Shown: positions 11,826 to 25,573, counted from the first letter of the stretch. The stretch: DNA of 64,000 nucleotides from Heliocidaris erythrogramma (GCA_025617745.1 CM046853.1:16163174-16227173); one strand, 5' to 3'. Numbers and translations are program-made. Notes: generated from the letters alone by a model not told the origin.

Positions 11826-12845
11826 GGAATTTTGGAGTGAAAAAAATGTATAAAAAAGGAATCAAAATGTTTTAACACTAATATGATTTATTACAACCAC
11901 TCATCAACCAAACATATATTGGTTCAGTTAGGTGAGAGCTGAGTGTGTTTAGGAGTGGCACAGTTTTCAAAAAAGGTATGTTTGCCAGGTTGACATCAGG
12001 TAGGTCCAATTTGGGCACATCTCACCCTACTGTGCACAAATGCTTGGGAGTTAGATTTTCGTTATGCTATGGGAGGTAGACCCCATAGGGGCATAACATA
12101 TGCATATCAAATCATTTCATTAATCCGCTCATATTCTGTGTAGGAGACCCAAACCTAAAAAAAATGAAAAGTGGCGCCTAACCGTGAAACGGGCCATATA
12201 CAAATCAAGACCTCTCTTTCAACATCTCAACTGCTATCTCTTCATACATGTATGCAATGCTGCAGCTACCTACATGTACGTACAGAGCTGAGTGAAGTCA
12301 CTTTAGACTTGTATAATATTCTTGGTACCCTCATGTGAATATCTAGTTTCCATTTGTTTTCTTAACATCATGGACACAGGCATGATAACTCTATATGTAG
12401 GCCTACATTCAATATCATTTTCCATATGGTTCAGTTTCCATATTTGGGCTCAAGAAAAATGTAACCGGATGTTGTTTGTTTTGTTTTACTTGGTACATTA
12501 CACATAGCACATCAAAAAAGTGCGAGTACATGTCAATTTCATCTTGACAACTTCTCTCCACAGATTTGCCTGAAATCTGTTGGATTCTGTTCATATGCAT
12601 TGAAGTACTCTGCAATAAGTAGACCTACAATAACTGTATCACATCTATTACAAATCCGGCATTTGATGCTTGATACAGTAATGGACGTCAATGCCATGTT
12701 GAATTCCATATTGAATTGCTTTTCTTTAAACACATGAAATTTTGGTTATTAAATAATTAATTGCAAACAAAATCTTGCCTTTTTTTACAATCTATACACA
12801 CAAAACTCACACAAATGAAGGCCCTATTTTGCCTATTCAGTCACC

Positions 12846-13286
12846 CCTGTTCAGACTACGTAACTTTATTGTACGGCTATAAGAGAATCATACAGCTTTA
12901 TGATACCGGTAAGTACATGTAAATAAATTTTCATAGTGCGTTCAGTGTTCATCGTATGAAGAAACATATTACGAAACGTTGTACAGCGAAACATCGTAGA
13001 GCAGGTATGAGCATTGTTTGGAACAAAAACTTGATCAAGAAGCAGCATCCCCTTGTAGTCTGAACATCGTATCAGACAAGAATGGAGGCGGGGCTTATTA
13101 CATGTACATGTACAGTATGTGTGCATGATGATGTGACCAATCAGCAGTAATATCGTATGCTCCACTATTGTCCTCGACGTAACCTGATACAAAACATCCG
13201 CTGAGTTTACACTCCTTTCATTAATGATTCTTTATACGATGTTTATTTATACGAGTCTCATATAGCTTTCCTGTAGTCTGAACAGG
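12846..13286. mobile_element. MITE with CCTGTTCAGAC termini
   Basis: The 14-bp terminal inverted repeats are CCTGTTCAGACTAC and GTAGTCTGAACAGG. Internal pieces such as ATCGTATGAAG, CGAAACATCGTA and TCTTTATACGATG recur in both orientations. It belongs with the copy at 27424-27823, which has the same TGTTCAGAC ends and related CGTATAAAGAATCAT interior. No target duplication is obvious. Confidence 0.75.
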
Positions 13287-14474
13287 CTATAAAACAATAA
13301 ATAATTTTCAATGAAATAATGAAAAAAGAATTTTTTTGGAATTACAGGAAGAAAAGACCAAACAAATTGTCATGACTGTTTTGAGATACTTTGAAATATT
13401 TCAACAAATAAACAATGATTGTCATTACATTCCCATGTACATACATGTAGCAAGATAAAATTTGTTCAGGATTAGTATGATAAAAAACAATCAATGGAAA
13501 ACGAAATAAGTGCAAAAATTTCTGATTCATCCCTATAATTCTACTCTGTTGAGTGATTTTAATTTTTAGAAGTGCAGCAATTACCCTTAAGCTACAGCCA
13601 ATGCATGTAAATTAAATTTAGAATGGTCGAGGGGTAAGCCTGCTGCCATGTACGGATGATACATGTAGATGTACATTCTTTTCAATACACATGTGACGTA
13701 CAGTATATGTATGATTATAGCAATATACATGTAGGCCTCAAAGAAATACACATCATTCTTTCAATTTTGAATCAAATGCTTATTTTTTATTCAAGTTCCA
13801 AACCATGAAAATGAGAGAAAACTTAAAATGTAAGAAATAATTGAAAGAAATACTGTGTAAAAATAGTAATTCATTGCACAAATGTATACATTTATTCACT
13901 GAGCAATATATTAAAGCTTAGTGAGCAATTGTATTTGCAATTTTACTTTTTGCATTTATTCTGAAATGAAAAGAAAGACATTACATGTACCTCACAGCTT
14001 GATGGGCGACTCAGCACATTCAAGATCCTCAGACTGTTTTGATATATTAATGTATTTTAATACTAGTACAGCCAATCTGATAATTTGATTATTAAAAAGC
14101 AATGGAAAGTAATTTATGTGATATTCAATGCCACTGTATCTTTGAAAATTGCATATGTATTTATATATAGATGTAGACAATTAAGTCATCACATTTACCA
14201 TACAATATACATATCTGAACCCTGGTTCACTTCATCTTTTCCCCCTGCATCTGAGGCGATGCAAAAAGGAGATTTTCAATACCTTGAGTTAGTGTACATG
14301 CAGAACTCTTTCTACGCAATCAACCATGAAGGCCTGCAAAATTACAATTCCAATAATGGTATCGCTGGCGACTACATTGCGCCAAACACTGTAACTATGC
14401 AGAGATGATGATCATGGCAGCCGTGTTGGATGCAAGATGTATTCGGGATGTGGTACTAGTGATGCAGGGAGTCT

Positions 14475-14523
14475 GTGTGAGGGTGTGTGTGTGTGTGTAA
14501 GAGTGTGTGTGTGGTTGGTTGGT
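14475..14523 (+). repeat. GT-rich microsatellite with GGTT pair
   Basis: An interrupted (GT)n tract followed by GGTTGGTTGGTT. Simple repeat, no further meaning seen. Confidence 0.85.
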
Positions 14524-17500
14524 TCTCGCTGCTGTGTGTCTTTGTGTGGCGAAGCACACATGAAGAAGTGTGCGGAATAATGCATGAATATAGCTAGCCC
14601 CAAAAAGCCCACCTATTCAGCATCCCTTTGCTGCAAATAACATATAATTGTCATCCCATAACATATGCACTTCTTGAAGCAAAAACACATGTTTGAACTT
14701 GAGATTCTATAAACAGATGTTTGGGTGTTTTGCTGCTCTGATACCCCCAAAATGAAACAAAAACAGCTAATATATCGCCAGGACATTTACATGTACATGG
14801 TTTCAGAACTTGTAATCTTCATGTAGCCTTTATGCCTTCATATCTCGTAAACAAGTTCACAGCGCACATGCAAAAATTGATTATTTTTTTCCTTGAAACA
14901 GCATGCTTCATAGCAACAGGAGCACAAATAGTATCTTAAAGGGTAACAATCACAAAAAAAATATTTTGCTCTGTATATTAGGGATTCCATGTCGCTATAC
15001 GATATTTGAAATATGAGCTACAGATGTGGATTCTATGAAGAGATATTGAAAATACATATCCAATAAACAAAACATGGACTTGTGAGGAGACCAGAGATGC
15101 ACCCGTACGCGCTCGAATAAAATAATAGCCAGCGCGGAACCGAATTCGGGGTTGGGTTCCGCACGAGGGGGTATGTTTTCCTTCATAATCCTTAACCGGT
15201 AAGCCATAGAAGGCCAGGTAAAATGTTTTTGGATTCATTTATACATTCTAGCTGTACACAAATTATATTTTTAGGTAATTGGTACAATTTAATGTAAAAT
15301 TTTTCACCTAAAAATCAATGCATTCTTCCTTATTCATGATTTTTTGATTCATCACAAATCTTACACAGGAATACACCAAGAAGTAATAGGTTAATTTCTA
15401 AGAATAAGTATGCATAAGAAAAATTATTGCTAGCAATAATTTCAAAATATAGAATAACACTATCTAATACCTGGTATAAATGGTTTACTTTTTTGTTTAT
15501 AACTCTTCAGGAGTCAGTAAGAGAACAGAATAATGTCATTCTACTGGACTACTGGACTTTGTTAGAGGTACTTCTTCTCGTTTGACAAAGTAATATTTGA
15601 TAACACTATTTGCTCCTTTCTCCAACAGGGAAGAAAAACTAAACTTTTGCCACAATATCCAGATATTTCATGCATTACAATTTTAAACCATTATCAGAAA
15701 ATTTCTGAAAGGGGCTCTTTTTTCAGTTGTTTGGCTCTATCATTATGATGGTTATTAATCCTCTCTGAGTTTTAATAATGAAGTGTTGTCTTGATATACA
15801 AAAAACCCAGCAGTTTCAATAGCAGATTGCAACTTTTAGGTTAAACGCAAAACAAACAAAACTATAAAATAAATGAAAGGATCACGCTAAGAGGATAAGT
15901 TACCTCCTTATCTTGAAATCCATATATTGCAATTTGACGTCAAATCTTGCTCAATAAAGCAACGTTTTCCTTTACTTGTAACCTTAAAAGGTAATGCAAG
16001 GTAAAATTTCCTCTAAAACTGTCGTATTGGGGATACACCATTACAACGTATCTTTCATGGTATGGTCTAAAAAAACATATTAAAAGGTACTTCATCCCTT
16101 TTGCAGCCCTAAATATTGAAGCTGTGTGAGTATGCGATAACTTACAAAAGAATAATACTTGGAAAACTTGTGAGGATGTGGAAAGGATTATAATTTGCAT
16201 TTATGTAAGTAATAACAATAATTTGGTAACACTTCATTTTTTTATACTTGAAAAAAATCATGTAATGTTTAAAATTATTTTTTGACCATGTGTACATGTA
16301 CAGTACATGTAGTTGCGTTGATTTCTGAATAGTTCGGTCTGCGACAAAAGCAAGAGTTATAGAATTTGTGACCTTGAATTTCATAGGCCGTATCTACAGG
16401 ATGTCTACTAAACCTGTGCAAAGTTTTGCAGAATTTTGCATAAGTCTGCTTAACTTTGCCTTTAAATAGCTAAAGGGATAAAAACTTTTTATTTTCAGTA
16501 TCAATCCCTACCCCCTTCCCCTCCCAATAATATTTAGAAATTCAAATCATTCAATAATAATAAGGGCCTATATGCAACAGAACAAGTTGAAGGTATGTAC
16601 ATTAACTTTGCAATATTAATTTACTTTCTAAATTTCATGTCCATATTGACTATGCATGGATGTAGGAGAGAGACAAAGAGAGATGCAAGCTGGCACACAC
16701 TGTATTTACCCAGATCAGTGGAAATTTGAGTGGAGTGCTTTTAACTCATCTAGCTTGTAGAGCTTTAGTGCTCAGTCACAGAGCCAGCACTATACCCATG
16801 ACTAATAGTCGAGAGCCATGACAACTGCAGTGTGCAAACAATGCTAACTGCTGGAGATATTTTTTACATGCATGCGAGAGTACTTGAAGGAAATATTAAT
16901 CCCTATAGATACAATGTCATTCTGTGCAGGTACTCAAAGGAAAGTATTTTTATTATAAAATTAAAAACAGTATAAATCATCACAACTAAAACTTTGAAAA
17001 TCTTCACAAAAATAACACTTCTAACTGTTAATAAAATTATTTCACACAATTTTAAGATATTAAAAAAAACACATGTATGAACATGTATTTCAGTTGTAAC
17101 ATTTCTACAATAAGTTTTTAGTGTAAAATGTAAAATCTGATACAACATTTGATAAATGCTCATGAATGTTGTGGAGAGATTTACATACAATGGGAGATCA
17201 ATCATGCTCAAACCAGGGTCTTAGTTATATTTCCCTGCTCAAACATCAATCAATTTGGATGTATAATACAGCATAACGTACAAATGATTGTAATTCATAT
17301 ATTTTCCCTATAAGAAATATTACGTACCCGTATTGCAAGGTACATGTAGATGTATGTTAAATACTAGTAAAAACTCATGTACATGAACATGTAGCTTTAT
17401 AATTGTCAATATTTGTGTTTTGTTTTAGTTTGTGGTTTTTTTTATTTTGGTGATTGTTTTTTTTTTTATGGGGGGGAGGGGTGGATGGGGGCCATGAAAA

Positions 17501-18110
17501 TATTATATAAGTGAGTTGATCCATGCATTTCACAGTCTTTTGGTTAAACGTTCTTGGCCTTGGGTGCAACATACACTTTACTCCCCAATAGAACATACAA
17601 ACGTACTGCCAGATTGCCAGATAACAATACTTTGAAAAAGATCTCCTTTTCCTTGAAATATGAATGCAATCTCATATCTTTATGAGTAGCTGCTATGACT
17701 GATATAATGATCTGTCATCCTATGGATTCATATCAACATAAATGAAATCCAAACAATGTTCTCCCAATCATCTGGCTAAGAAGCTTGCTTCATATCCTGT
17801 ATGTTATTCATACCACAGAATCAAATGACATGGTTCATTCTATTCAAGCATTGGCATGGAGTGCGCAGGACCATGCCTCAAGACATGCTTGGCTATGCGC
17901 CATGCAGTATTTAAAGTAGAACGTTGATGATTTTAAATATTGGCTTAATACTTATTATTGCATAGATGGCATAAATTAAACAAGGTTATCCAAATTCAAC
18001 GCTTGGAAACATTTGAAGTAATGATTATTATCAATTATAAAACGGTAAAATACAGCCCCCGATATAGCAGCTGAAGAGCTCCTCGAACGCTGCTGAGATA
18101 TGTGACGACA

Positions 18111-18648
18111 CACCCTGGACCAGTCCTGGCTAAGCAGACGATGTCCCATAACATCTTACACATTTTTCAGAGCCTATTTTGTCATCTCCTCTTCACTTAT
18201 TTCTCTTCCTTCACTAGCGTCAGTCTTAATGTTAGTCTGTTGCCTCACTCTTAACTTCGTGTATGGTATTATTTTGATGAAAAATGCAGCGTTAAAAAAA
18301 TTAAGGAATCAGTCACTTGTAAACAAAATAAGACGCCATTGTATTTTCAGCTGTTTGCACCGGGGCATGTTCGGCGTTTCAAGAGGGAACGAATACCATC
18401 CTGCTATTATTCGGAGGGCTTTTCAATTTGAAAGTGGGGTTTATTTCATTGATCATTGACCCTTCTCCTATGTATTTACAATCAAACGGTTTTAGCTATC
18501 AGAATCAGTTTCACTTTCCCTTTATAATGGTGTGAAATAAGGTCATGTTTAAATACACCAAACTCTTTATAATTTGATAAATAATTGCATTGCAATTACG
18601 TTCATTCATTATAGGACGTCGTCTGCTTAAGCAGGATCGATCCCGAGT
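18111..18648. mobile_element. 538-bp terminal-inverted-repeat element with 9-10-bp target duplication
   Basis: The outer approximately 40 bases at each end form an imperfect inverted repeat sharing TAAGCAGACGA and GTCC. They are flanked by an exact TGTGACGACA on both sides (18101-18110 and 18648-18657, sharing the terminal T). The length of the duplication suggests a Mutator-like non-autonomous element. No coding content is credible. Confidence 0.72.
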
Positions 18649-21116
18649 GTGACGACATCAAAACATCGCTATATTTCTGGCGAATCCTCGGATATTCCAG
18701 ATGCTGAGAAGAGCTTTTATTTGTGTTGTTTTTATAATCACCAGATACGCAGTTGACATAAAACTTATAAGATTGCCATCTGTAAGCTTCCCAGTTTCTA
18801 GTGATACATTAATTGCCATATTTGTGATTTTCTTTGAATATCTACTTTAACATGATTCATTTCATGTGCATATTAATTTGCAGGGCAAAGGATAACATTA
18901 AATTTTTTATAACCAGTTATGATTTTTTATGTCAGTGTTGTTTCACTGTACAGAAGTTAGATATTACCAGCAATTTCTTTCCAACATGAATTTCTTTCCA
19001 ACATGAATTTCAAAGGATGTATATTCCAGGAATGTTGCCATCATTACAAAGGGAGCATGATTTCTATACATCGTGTTAATTCCTGGGACATGTACAGGAT
19101 TTATATGTACTGGGCACAATGTGAAGAACTGAGCACATGTACTGTCTATCATCGGCAATCATTTTGTTCAATGAAAATGAATTACATTTCACGGAGCCTG
19201 AGGATGATGACAATGACTACTTTATGTCAAGAGAATGGCAATGGATATACATGTACGCTGTATATGTAACTACACAGAGAGAAGTAATACAGCATGTGTC
19301 ACTAATATATAAGACAAGAGCAAATGAGAGGACTTGGTGCACTATTCATATTCCTGGAACTCTGAACTTATCAGCCCGATTCACATATGATTTGACATGA
19401 ACACACAGCATTACTCATCTGTCAGACTTGTAATGAAAATGCAATAAGTTCAAGGACTTGTGGCTTGTTCAAGCCTTATTGGGTTTGGGCATACATGTAC
19501 AATCTATGTTCCATTGTGTAAAATTATGTATTGACATACATGATGAATAATGTAATCTTTAAAACAATGGAATAATTGGACATACTTTCTATATATGGGT
19601 GAATTGTTACATTGTCAGGGAAATGTCATCCATAGATTTTGAAGGATACAATTTATTGTCTTTCCAAGGTTGACTTAGAATGATAATTTAAAGCCATTTT
19701 CAGGTGAATTCCATACAAGTATTAGAAAATATGAGAACACTGGGACACAAATATACATGTACATGGTAAATGAAAATCAAAAGGGAGAAAAAATAAGAAA
19801 AAGGACAAAAATGCACACAAAAAGAAGAAGAAAAAGTGATTAAAAAAAAAAAAAAAATTTTTCTTAAGGCACCGACATTATCAGGAACATCAGGGGCATT
19901 CAATTCCCATACATCATAGCAGTGTGAACATTTTGATATGTTCAGTGCCTGACATGAAGCATTTCTTTGCAAGTCTTATGGAAAATGTCAACAAAATTAA
20001 TGCACACATATGTTAATATATGCACATTTCTCTCCATTTTGTCCGATTCGCTTTACTTTTCTAATGCAGACAACAGAAGGCACACCTTCACAGGATGTTT
20101 GTGCAAGGAAAAGAGATGTTTTGGTAACACGATAACATCAAAGGAAAGTAGGATTAGAGAATTTCCTTTAATCTAAGCATTATGTTCATTTCAAATGTGT
20201 TAAAGGCAGAGCCAATACTATATATTCTCCATGTTCAAAATCATTATAATGGTGTCCCATTTTTGTCCATCTATTAAAGTTTTCATGGTGCAAAATATAT
20301 CAGTTCATTTGTATATTTCCGTTTCTGGTGGAACTTAACAAAGACAACTTCACAGAAGTGATTTCGTTGACAGATTTCTCTTGCCAGAAGTACATGTACC
20401 AAAGGATATGGCATAACAAAGAGAATGAAGCAAAAATGAAGTAAAACTAAGTAAAAGGGATATTTGAATGGGGAGAAATCTAGACACTTTGGTGAGGGCA
20501 CACAACAAAATCAGGGATGTGAACGCTTTATAAGGGGACCAGTATGAAAAACATCAACAAAACTAATAACAAAAACAACAAAAAGTTGTCCCCCTCTGTC
20601 AAAAATAAATAACACAATGACTAAAAACTTAATTTGTGAGACATTCTAGAGCGAATGCCATGAGCGCCAAGCAGCAGCAGATACTGGCGCTATACAGGAA
20701 GCCATCATCAATGTTACCACATGTGGGAAATATAATCAGCTTTAAATATTACTTCTAAACAGAGATATTGCAAATGTAATACTGAAATTGCACTCAAAAT
20801 AAAGGTAATAGCAAATTGTGAGGAGACTAGTTGATGCTTTAAGCTTTTTGAATAAGCTTCAGCGCAAATGGACGTAAACTACAAGTATGGGTTGCTTCTG
20901 GTTGACTTCCTTGTGCACCTCAAATATGACATAATAATTTTCACTTTTAGGCTCCTTGATTTGACCACTGGATGTCTCATGGCATTTCAATTTTTTTATT
21001 TAATTTTTTTTTTCAACGGAGGAGGGTGATTAGTTCCTTTTACAGACAACAACAGAGGAACATACAGATCTCTGTAACAAACATGTAGGATGGCACAAAG
21101 ACGATGAATATCTTAC

Positions 21117-21246
21117 CATTTCTTCATCTTCAGCCAGAACCAGATCATAGGCACTGAGAGCCACACAGAAGATGATTGCAGTCACACCCTCAAAACAGTG
21201 TATCCACTTCTTTCTCTCTGACCTCTGACCTCCTACATCAAACATT
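21117..21246 (-). CDS. GNAI: GNAI coding exon 6 (switch II, G3 box)
   Basis: This 130-bp exon encodes [20 protein letters not shown], then [20 protein letters not shown] and EEM. DVGGQ is the G3 box, and its Gln is the residue that positions the hydrolytic water. QRSERKKW is switch II, which contacts G-beta-gamma or effectors. The SAYDLVL segment has Ala where vertebrate Gi proteins have Asp, a conservative lineage difference in a loop rather than a defect. The acceptor is CTTGCAG and the donor GTAAGA. Confidence 0.97.
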
Positions 21247-24240
21247 CTGCAAGACAGCAACAAAAATTAAATGGCTTATTATAAAAATTACCAAAATTAT
21301 GGGGTGGTTCTGTTTCAAGTTTCAACTGTAGGGATGATTACATAATTAAGCACTCAATTTGATAGAAAGTGATACATTTGCTTAAAACAAAAATAAACGT
21401 TTAGGCCTATTCCAGTACAAATAAATGGCAAAAAGATGGTTCATAAACATGAATCAGTATCATTAGATGTAGAAGCATTATTTGTAAGTCGACAAACACT
21501 GTATTCTTCTTTATAACTGATTTAAAGTTAAATGAACTGAAAAACAGGACTTTATAAATGAATTTTTTAATAAACACCCCAATATGGGTACATATTTTTT
21601 AGATTTAATTAACTCAATCATTACTTGTCTTCATTTTACTGAAATATTTATTATCTTATATTAAACCTATTAACCATTCTAGACATAAAGTAATGAGAGA
21701 ACAAATACATTTTTATTACTCTTCCTCTCTTAAATGGAAGTATACATGGAGTGAAAAACGTAAGTCACAAGGCATGATTCCCATGACAATTTCTCAATTT
21801 CCTTGCAGCGATAAATGATATTATTGAAGCACGATTCACTGTAAAGGGGTCTACTATAATGCTTCCTTTGCTCAAATTCTTCATTATTTTCTTTCTCTAC
21901 TCTGACAGAGAATCTCACACGATGACAACGCCCGTCGTATGTGTTGGATGACATCTGCGACTTGATAAATGGCTCATTCTCACATGGCGGTTATAACACC
22001 ACATGAGGCGACCTGCACTCTAGTCCATATCATACATGTAGTCTACTGTCTAGAAGATAATATCATTACAACTCCTCTAAACTTGATTCTACATTAGAGA
22101 GGATGTAACATGTACAGGAATACATTCATGTCACTAAAGGCAGACTAATTTTAGGGACTAACATGAATTTATCTATCAACAGTCTTCACCAGATGCAAAT
22201 TAATTGCCTGGCCATGTGGAAAAAGGTGCCATTAAAACGCAGACTACAGTGTACACTCCTGGTTTGTCTCCCTCCTACATTAGGAGGATTGGATGCTCCA
22301 TGGGAATATTTATAGCTGCATCCACGCATCTTCTGATGAGATTGAGGGTATGCTTCAGGTACAAGTGTAATATAGAATTCAACGAGTAGGCTGGTCTCAT
22401 ATGTGTAATTGGAAATTTAATAAATGATGATTTTCGAGGGGATTGATCTTTGAAGCTTGACTTGATATTTGACCTTTTTTCAGCACTTATTATAACATCA
22501 CTTGTTTTGTTAAATATGAATCATTATCTACTGGAGAAGTTTTTCAATTTCTTTCAATAACCAAGGAATATTGTAACAGCAATGGTTGGTGAAGCTTGTA
22601 GTGCATTCTTAGAGTACATTCATACAGATGCAAATGTATGTAGGAGCTGTGCAACATAAATATTCCATATTATTCATTTGATGAGTATCATCACATTCTG
22701 TCAATGCGGATGTACAAGTTGCTTATGCATGAATTCTTTAATTTCATTTTGTGTCTCTGGTTCTAATTTCACACCTGTTACTCATGACAACATCTTTAAT
22801 CAGTGTAAATTTCATGACTATCAGCTTGGACTATCAGCTTGAACATTGGCAGTTAAGACTTGAGAGCAATTAATTCAAATTCTCTAGATTAAAGTTGGAA
22901 ATGACAGTTCCTTCGTCTTATGCACTGCAAGGACATGAAGGAAAGCAGTTAATTTAAAACGGAATGCTGATCACTTCATTTGCCCACCAGCAACTCTACG
23001 CTAAGCTTTATTAAAGTTAGTCTGGATCAATACTCTTTGGTCCATTCTTTGGAGAGCAGGGTCATTTCACATTTGCATTCATGGTGTTGTTTTGGGTTCT
23101 TGGGGGGGGGGGGGCCTGTACAGAAACGATGCCATATTATTTCATTCACACAGACCCACATAATGCTTTGGTTTGCTATCTAAGCCAAAAAGTAACATGC
23201 AAGGAGATTAAAATGAAGTATGACTTCATGAAATGTCTTAAAACGAAGACTACACAAGTCGGATGACACTTGTTTCTAATAGGATACCTAACCTATAAGC
23301 ACTGCACAGTAAGGTAATACATGACACGTCACCCTAATGGTACTGTAGTCTGCTAAATGAAGGGCTTCTGCCTGGTGTAGGCTTTCAAGTATTGTTGACA
23401 ACACCATAAAATGTCATAGGAAAACTCATGTAGAGCATACTAGGAATTTCTTAGTTGATGAATAATTTTACAACTATATTAATATTAATATGGCACGAAA
23501 AAGAGACATGATAACGAAGCTTTTCGACCTGCACTCATCAGGTTATCACGCAGGTATATAACAAATTACTTGAAATCAACTATATTATAATCGGTGAACC
23601 CGGACGCAACCTAGACGCCGTAATTTCAGAACAATCGCAAAGCTTGGACGAACTCCTTTTGTCTGCACAGAAGATTAATATTAGTTGGAATAAGAGTCGA
23701 GAGTGCATTATGGCTTTTACAAGAGTACACTTAACATCCCTGCAAGTAATAGCCAGCCCATACCATTATCTACATCAAGATAAATAATGATGTGTAATGA
23801 AAAATAGAAGACCTCCAGTTCAGTAATGGTAACTTGCAATACAAACACATGTCCCCTTTTGAAAATTTTAGTCACTATCATGCAAATTACAACAATCATA
23901 ACCGATATTAGGAATGATGGGTTTATAATTATTATTTTACATGTACGTGTAGATGAATTTAGTGCTTCTTGACATGGAGACCCTGAGAACATGGTCTGTA
24001 TTTTGGTATTTATGCCATACTCGAAATAAAGTTTTTCATAGGAGGTCCGAATTAGATTTTTAAGGTGTGTATGCATGATGAGTCCTAGATGCGAAGAAAT
24101 TTGGAGGCCCCCTTTAAATATGCCCATGTGTCCCAGCGTCTCTTAGAGTTGAGCCCTGATTACGTAAAATGTGCATCTGCATACATACTCTGTATTTCAC
24201 CTACATGTACATGTATGTAGTACGAAAAAGAAATATTTAC
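21247..24240 (-). other. GNAI intron 5
   Basis: A 3.0-kb intron. Apart from the short Penelope-like 3' end at 23490-23673 and a poly-G run at 23101-23113, I see no coding, RNA or mobile feature in it. Confidence 0.85.
23490..23673 (-). mobile_element. Short Penelope-like 3' end with target duplication
   Basis: About 184 bp closely match the outer end of the element at 1329-3035, in minus orientation. It ends in the same C-terminal coding block (LLCRQKEFVQALRLF then the stop) and the same terminal ATGGCACGAAAAAGAG. It is flanked by ATTAATATTA on both sides. It is therefore an independent, heavily 5'-truncated insertion; the fossil copy is close in sequence to the larger one, so of similar age. 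Confidence 0.88.
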
Positions 24241-24369
24241 TTGAAGTGAAGTTCCTTGAAGGTGAAATGCGTCTCTACGATACCAGTGGTCTTGACTCTT
24301 GTCCTAAGAACATCTTGTTGTGTGGGGATGTAACCAGGTGCTGACAACCGATCCAAGGCATTCAGGTAA
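24241..24369 (-). CDS. GNAI: GNAI coding exon 5 (switch I)
   Basis: This 129-bp exon encodes [15 protein letters not shown], then [20 protein letters not shown] and FKELHF. The RTRVKTTG segment is switch I. It carries the catalytic Arg (the cholera-toxin target position in Gs) and the Thr that coordinates Mg2+ (G2 box). The two bases at its end (AA) join the first base of exon 6 to give Lys. The acceptor is TTTGCAG and the donor GTAAAT. Sequence is fully conserved through switch I, which argues for a functional GTPase. Confidence 0.96.
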
Positions 24370-24533
24370 CTGCAAAATATGAAGAAAAGCAAACTCATAT
24401 TAACAACCCTGTAATGATGTGCAATTGTGCAATTGTGCATATTTACATGTATCTCTGACCCCCAATGAATCCACATAAAATGACCACCCCCCCCCCCGAA
24501 TAAAAAAAAAAAAAAAAAATTAAAATTCTACTA

Positions 24534-24723
24534 GGCCTTTTACACTTGCAAAATTTTGCTTAGTCTCTTACTATAGTACAGGACTATTAAAGCTTAGCCC
24601 ATTTTCTCCCAAATAGTAAACACTCTGGCTAGGGAGATAATGCAATACAGGACAAATGAGGGGTTAAGGATAGTCTGGGGGTTAAGGATAGTACGGGGTT
24701 TAAAACATCAAGTGTAAAAAGCC
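24534..24723. mobile_element. 190-bp MITE with TA duplication
   Basis: The ends are GGCCTTTTACACTTG and CAAGTGTAAAAAGCC, an inverted repeat of about 15 bp, flanked by TA (24532-24533 and 24724-24725). A direct GGGGTTAAGGATAGT pair lies inside. The interior has no coding potential. Confidence 0.75.
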
Positions 24724-25573
24724 TATACATGTATTATTTAAATAACTTTATAATACAGGTAGTCAGATTTGAAGACATTTGGCAGAGAATAGAAATTAGT
24801 TGTTAATAATAACATTTATCAAATCATCCAGTCTCAACTACCAAGTGAATACTGAGCTCAATACATTTTGAAAGTAACAGCAGAGTAAAAGACATTTTGA
24901 TCAATGAAGCTGTTTTAGTATTTAATATTGTCAAAGTAATATATAAACAAAGTATTTTTGTACATTTCATTTTGTAAAAATTTATTCAAAGCTCTCTTAT
25001 TTCAGAACTCTTTGAGGCTTTCCAGACCTAAATTACTCTTCACTGTATTTTTTCCAATGCAACATATATTATATACATGTTAAAGGTCACTATTTTGGTG
25101 CCACAAAGCCTAATCATGGCAATATGGAAAAGCAATTTGTAGGGTCAAAACTGGTCATGCCCATCAGACAGAGTAGGTGCACAAAGACAAAAATATGAGT
25201 CGACTGCCAGGCCATGATCTTGGTTTGGTGATTTCCTCTGAATAATATTCTGATGACCAAGTTATGTCCATTTAACCTATTTACATACATTGTACAGTTA
25301 TGGAGTTTACAAGCAAAATACAAGGACTGCACTTGTACTATCTTTCCCCCACCATACTACTGTTACGATCTACATGTATATATTTGATTTTTAGTTCTAA
25401 TTCCAGACACGATTATTGATAACTGATTGACATTTTCGTTATAAAATCTCATTCTTTAAGTCTCAGTGTTTTCAGAGTTCAACCTTTTTAGATTTAGACA
25501 CAGAATGCTTCTCAAGTTCAGTTCCTCAGGCACAGGGCCAGGGTGGACTCAAACCTTTAATGTTCAGAGTCTA

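Larger units (their letters stand above)
6594..12195. mobile_element. 5.6-kb terminal-inverted-repeat DNA transposon with decayed THAP domain
   Basis: The ends are inverted repeats of about 33 bp beginning GGCCCGTTTCAC and continuing GTTAGGCGCCACTTTT. They are flanked by ATAT (6590-6593 and 12196-12199); because the junction is palindromic the duplication may be TA or ATAT. Both subterminal regions contain arrays of about 185-bp units. A relic THAP DNA-binding domain lies at 10428-10631 on the minus strand. THAP domains occur in P-type and Kolobok-type transposases, so the element probably derives from such a lineage. Kolobok usually has TTAA and P an 8-bp duplication, and neither fits clearly. 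No catalytic domain is recognisable, so it is non-autonomous now. Confidence 0.8.

Noticed and set aside
18229-18459. 76-codon frame as a small gene
   Set aside because: It lies wholly within a 538-bp non-autonomous element and has no known domain.
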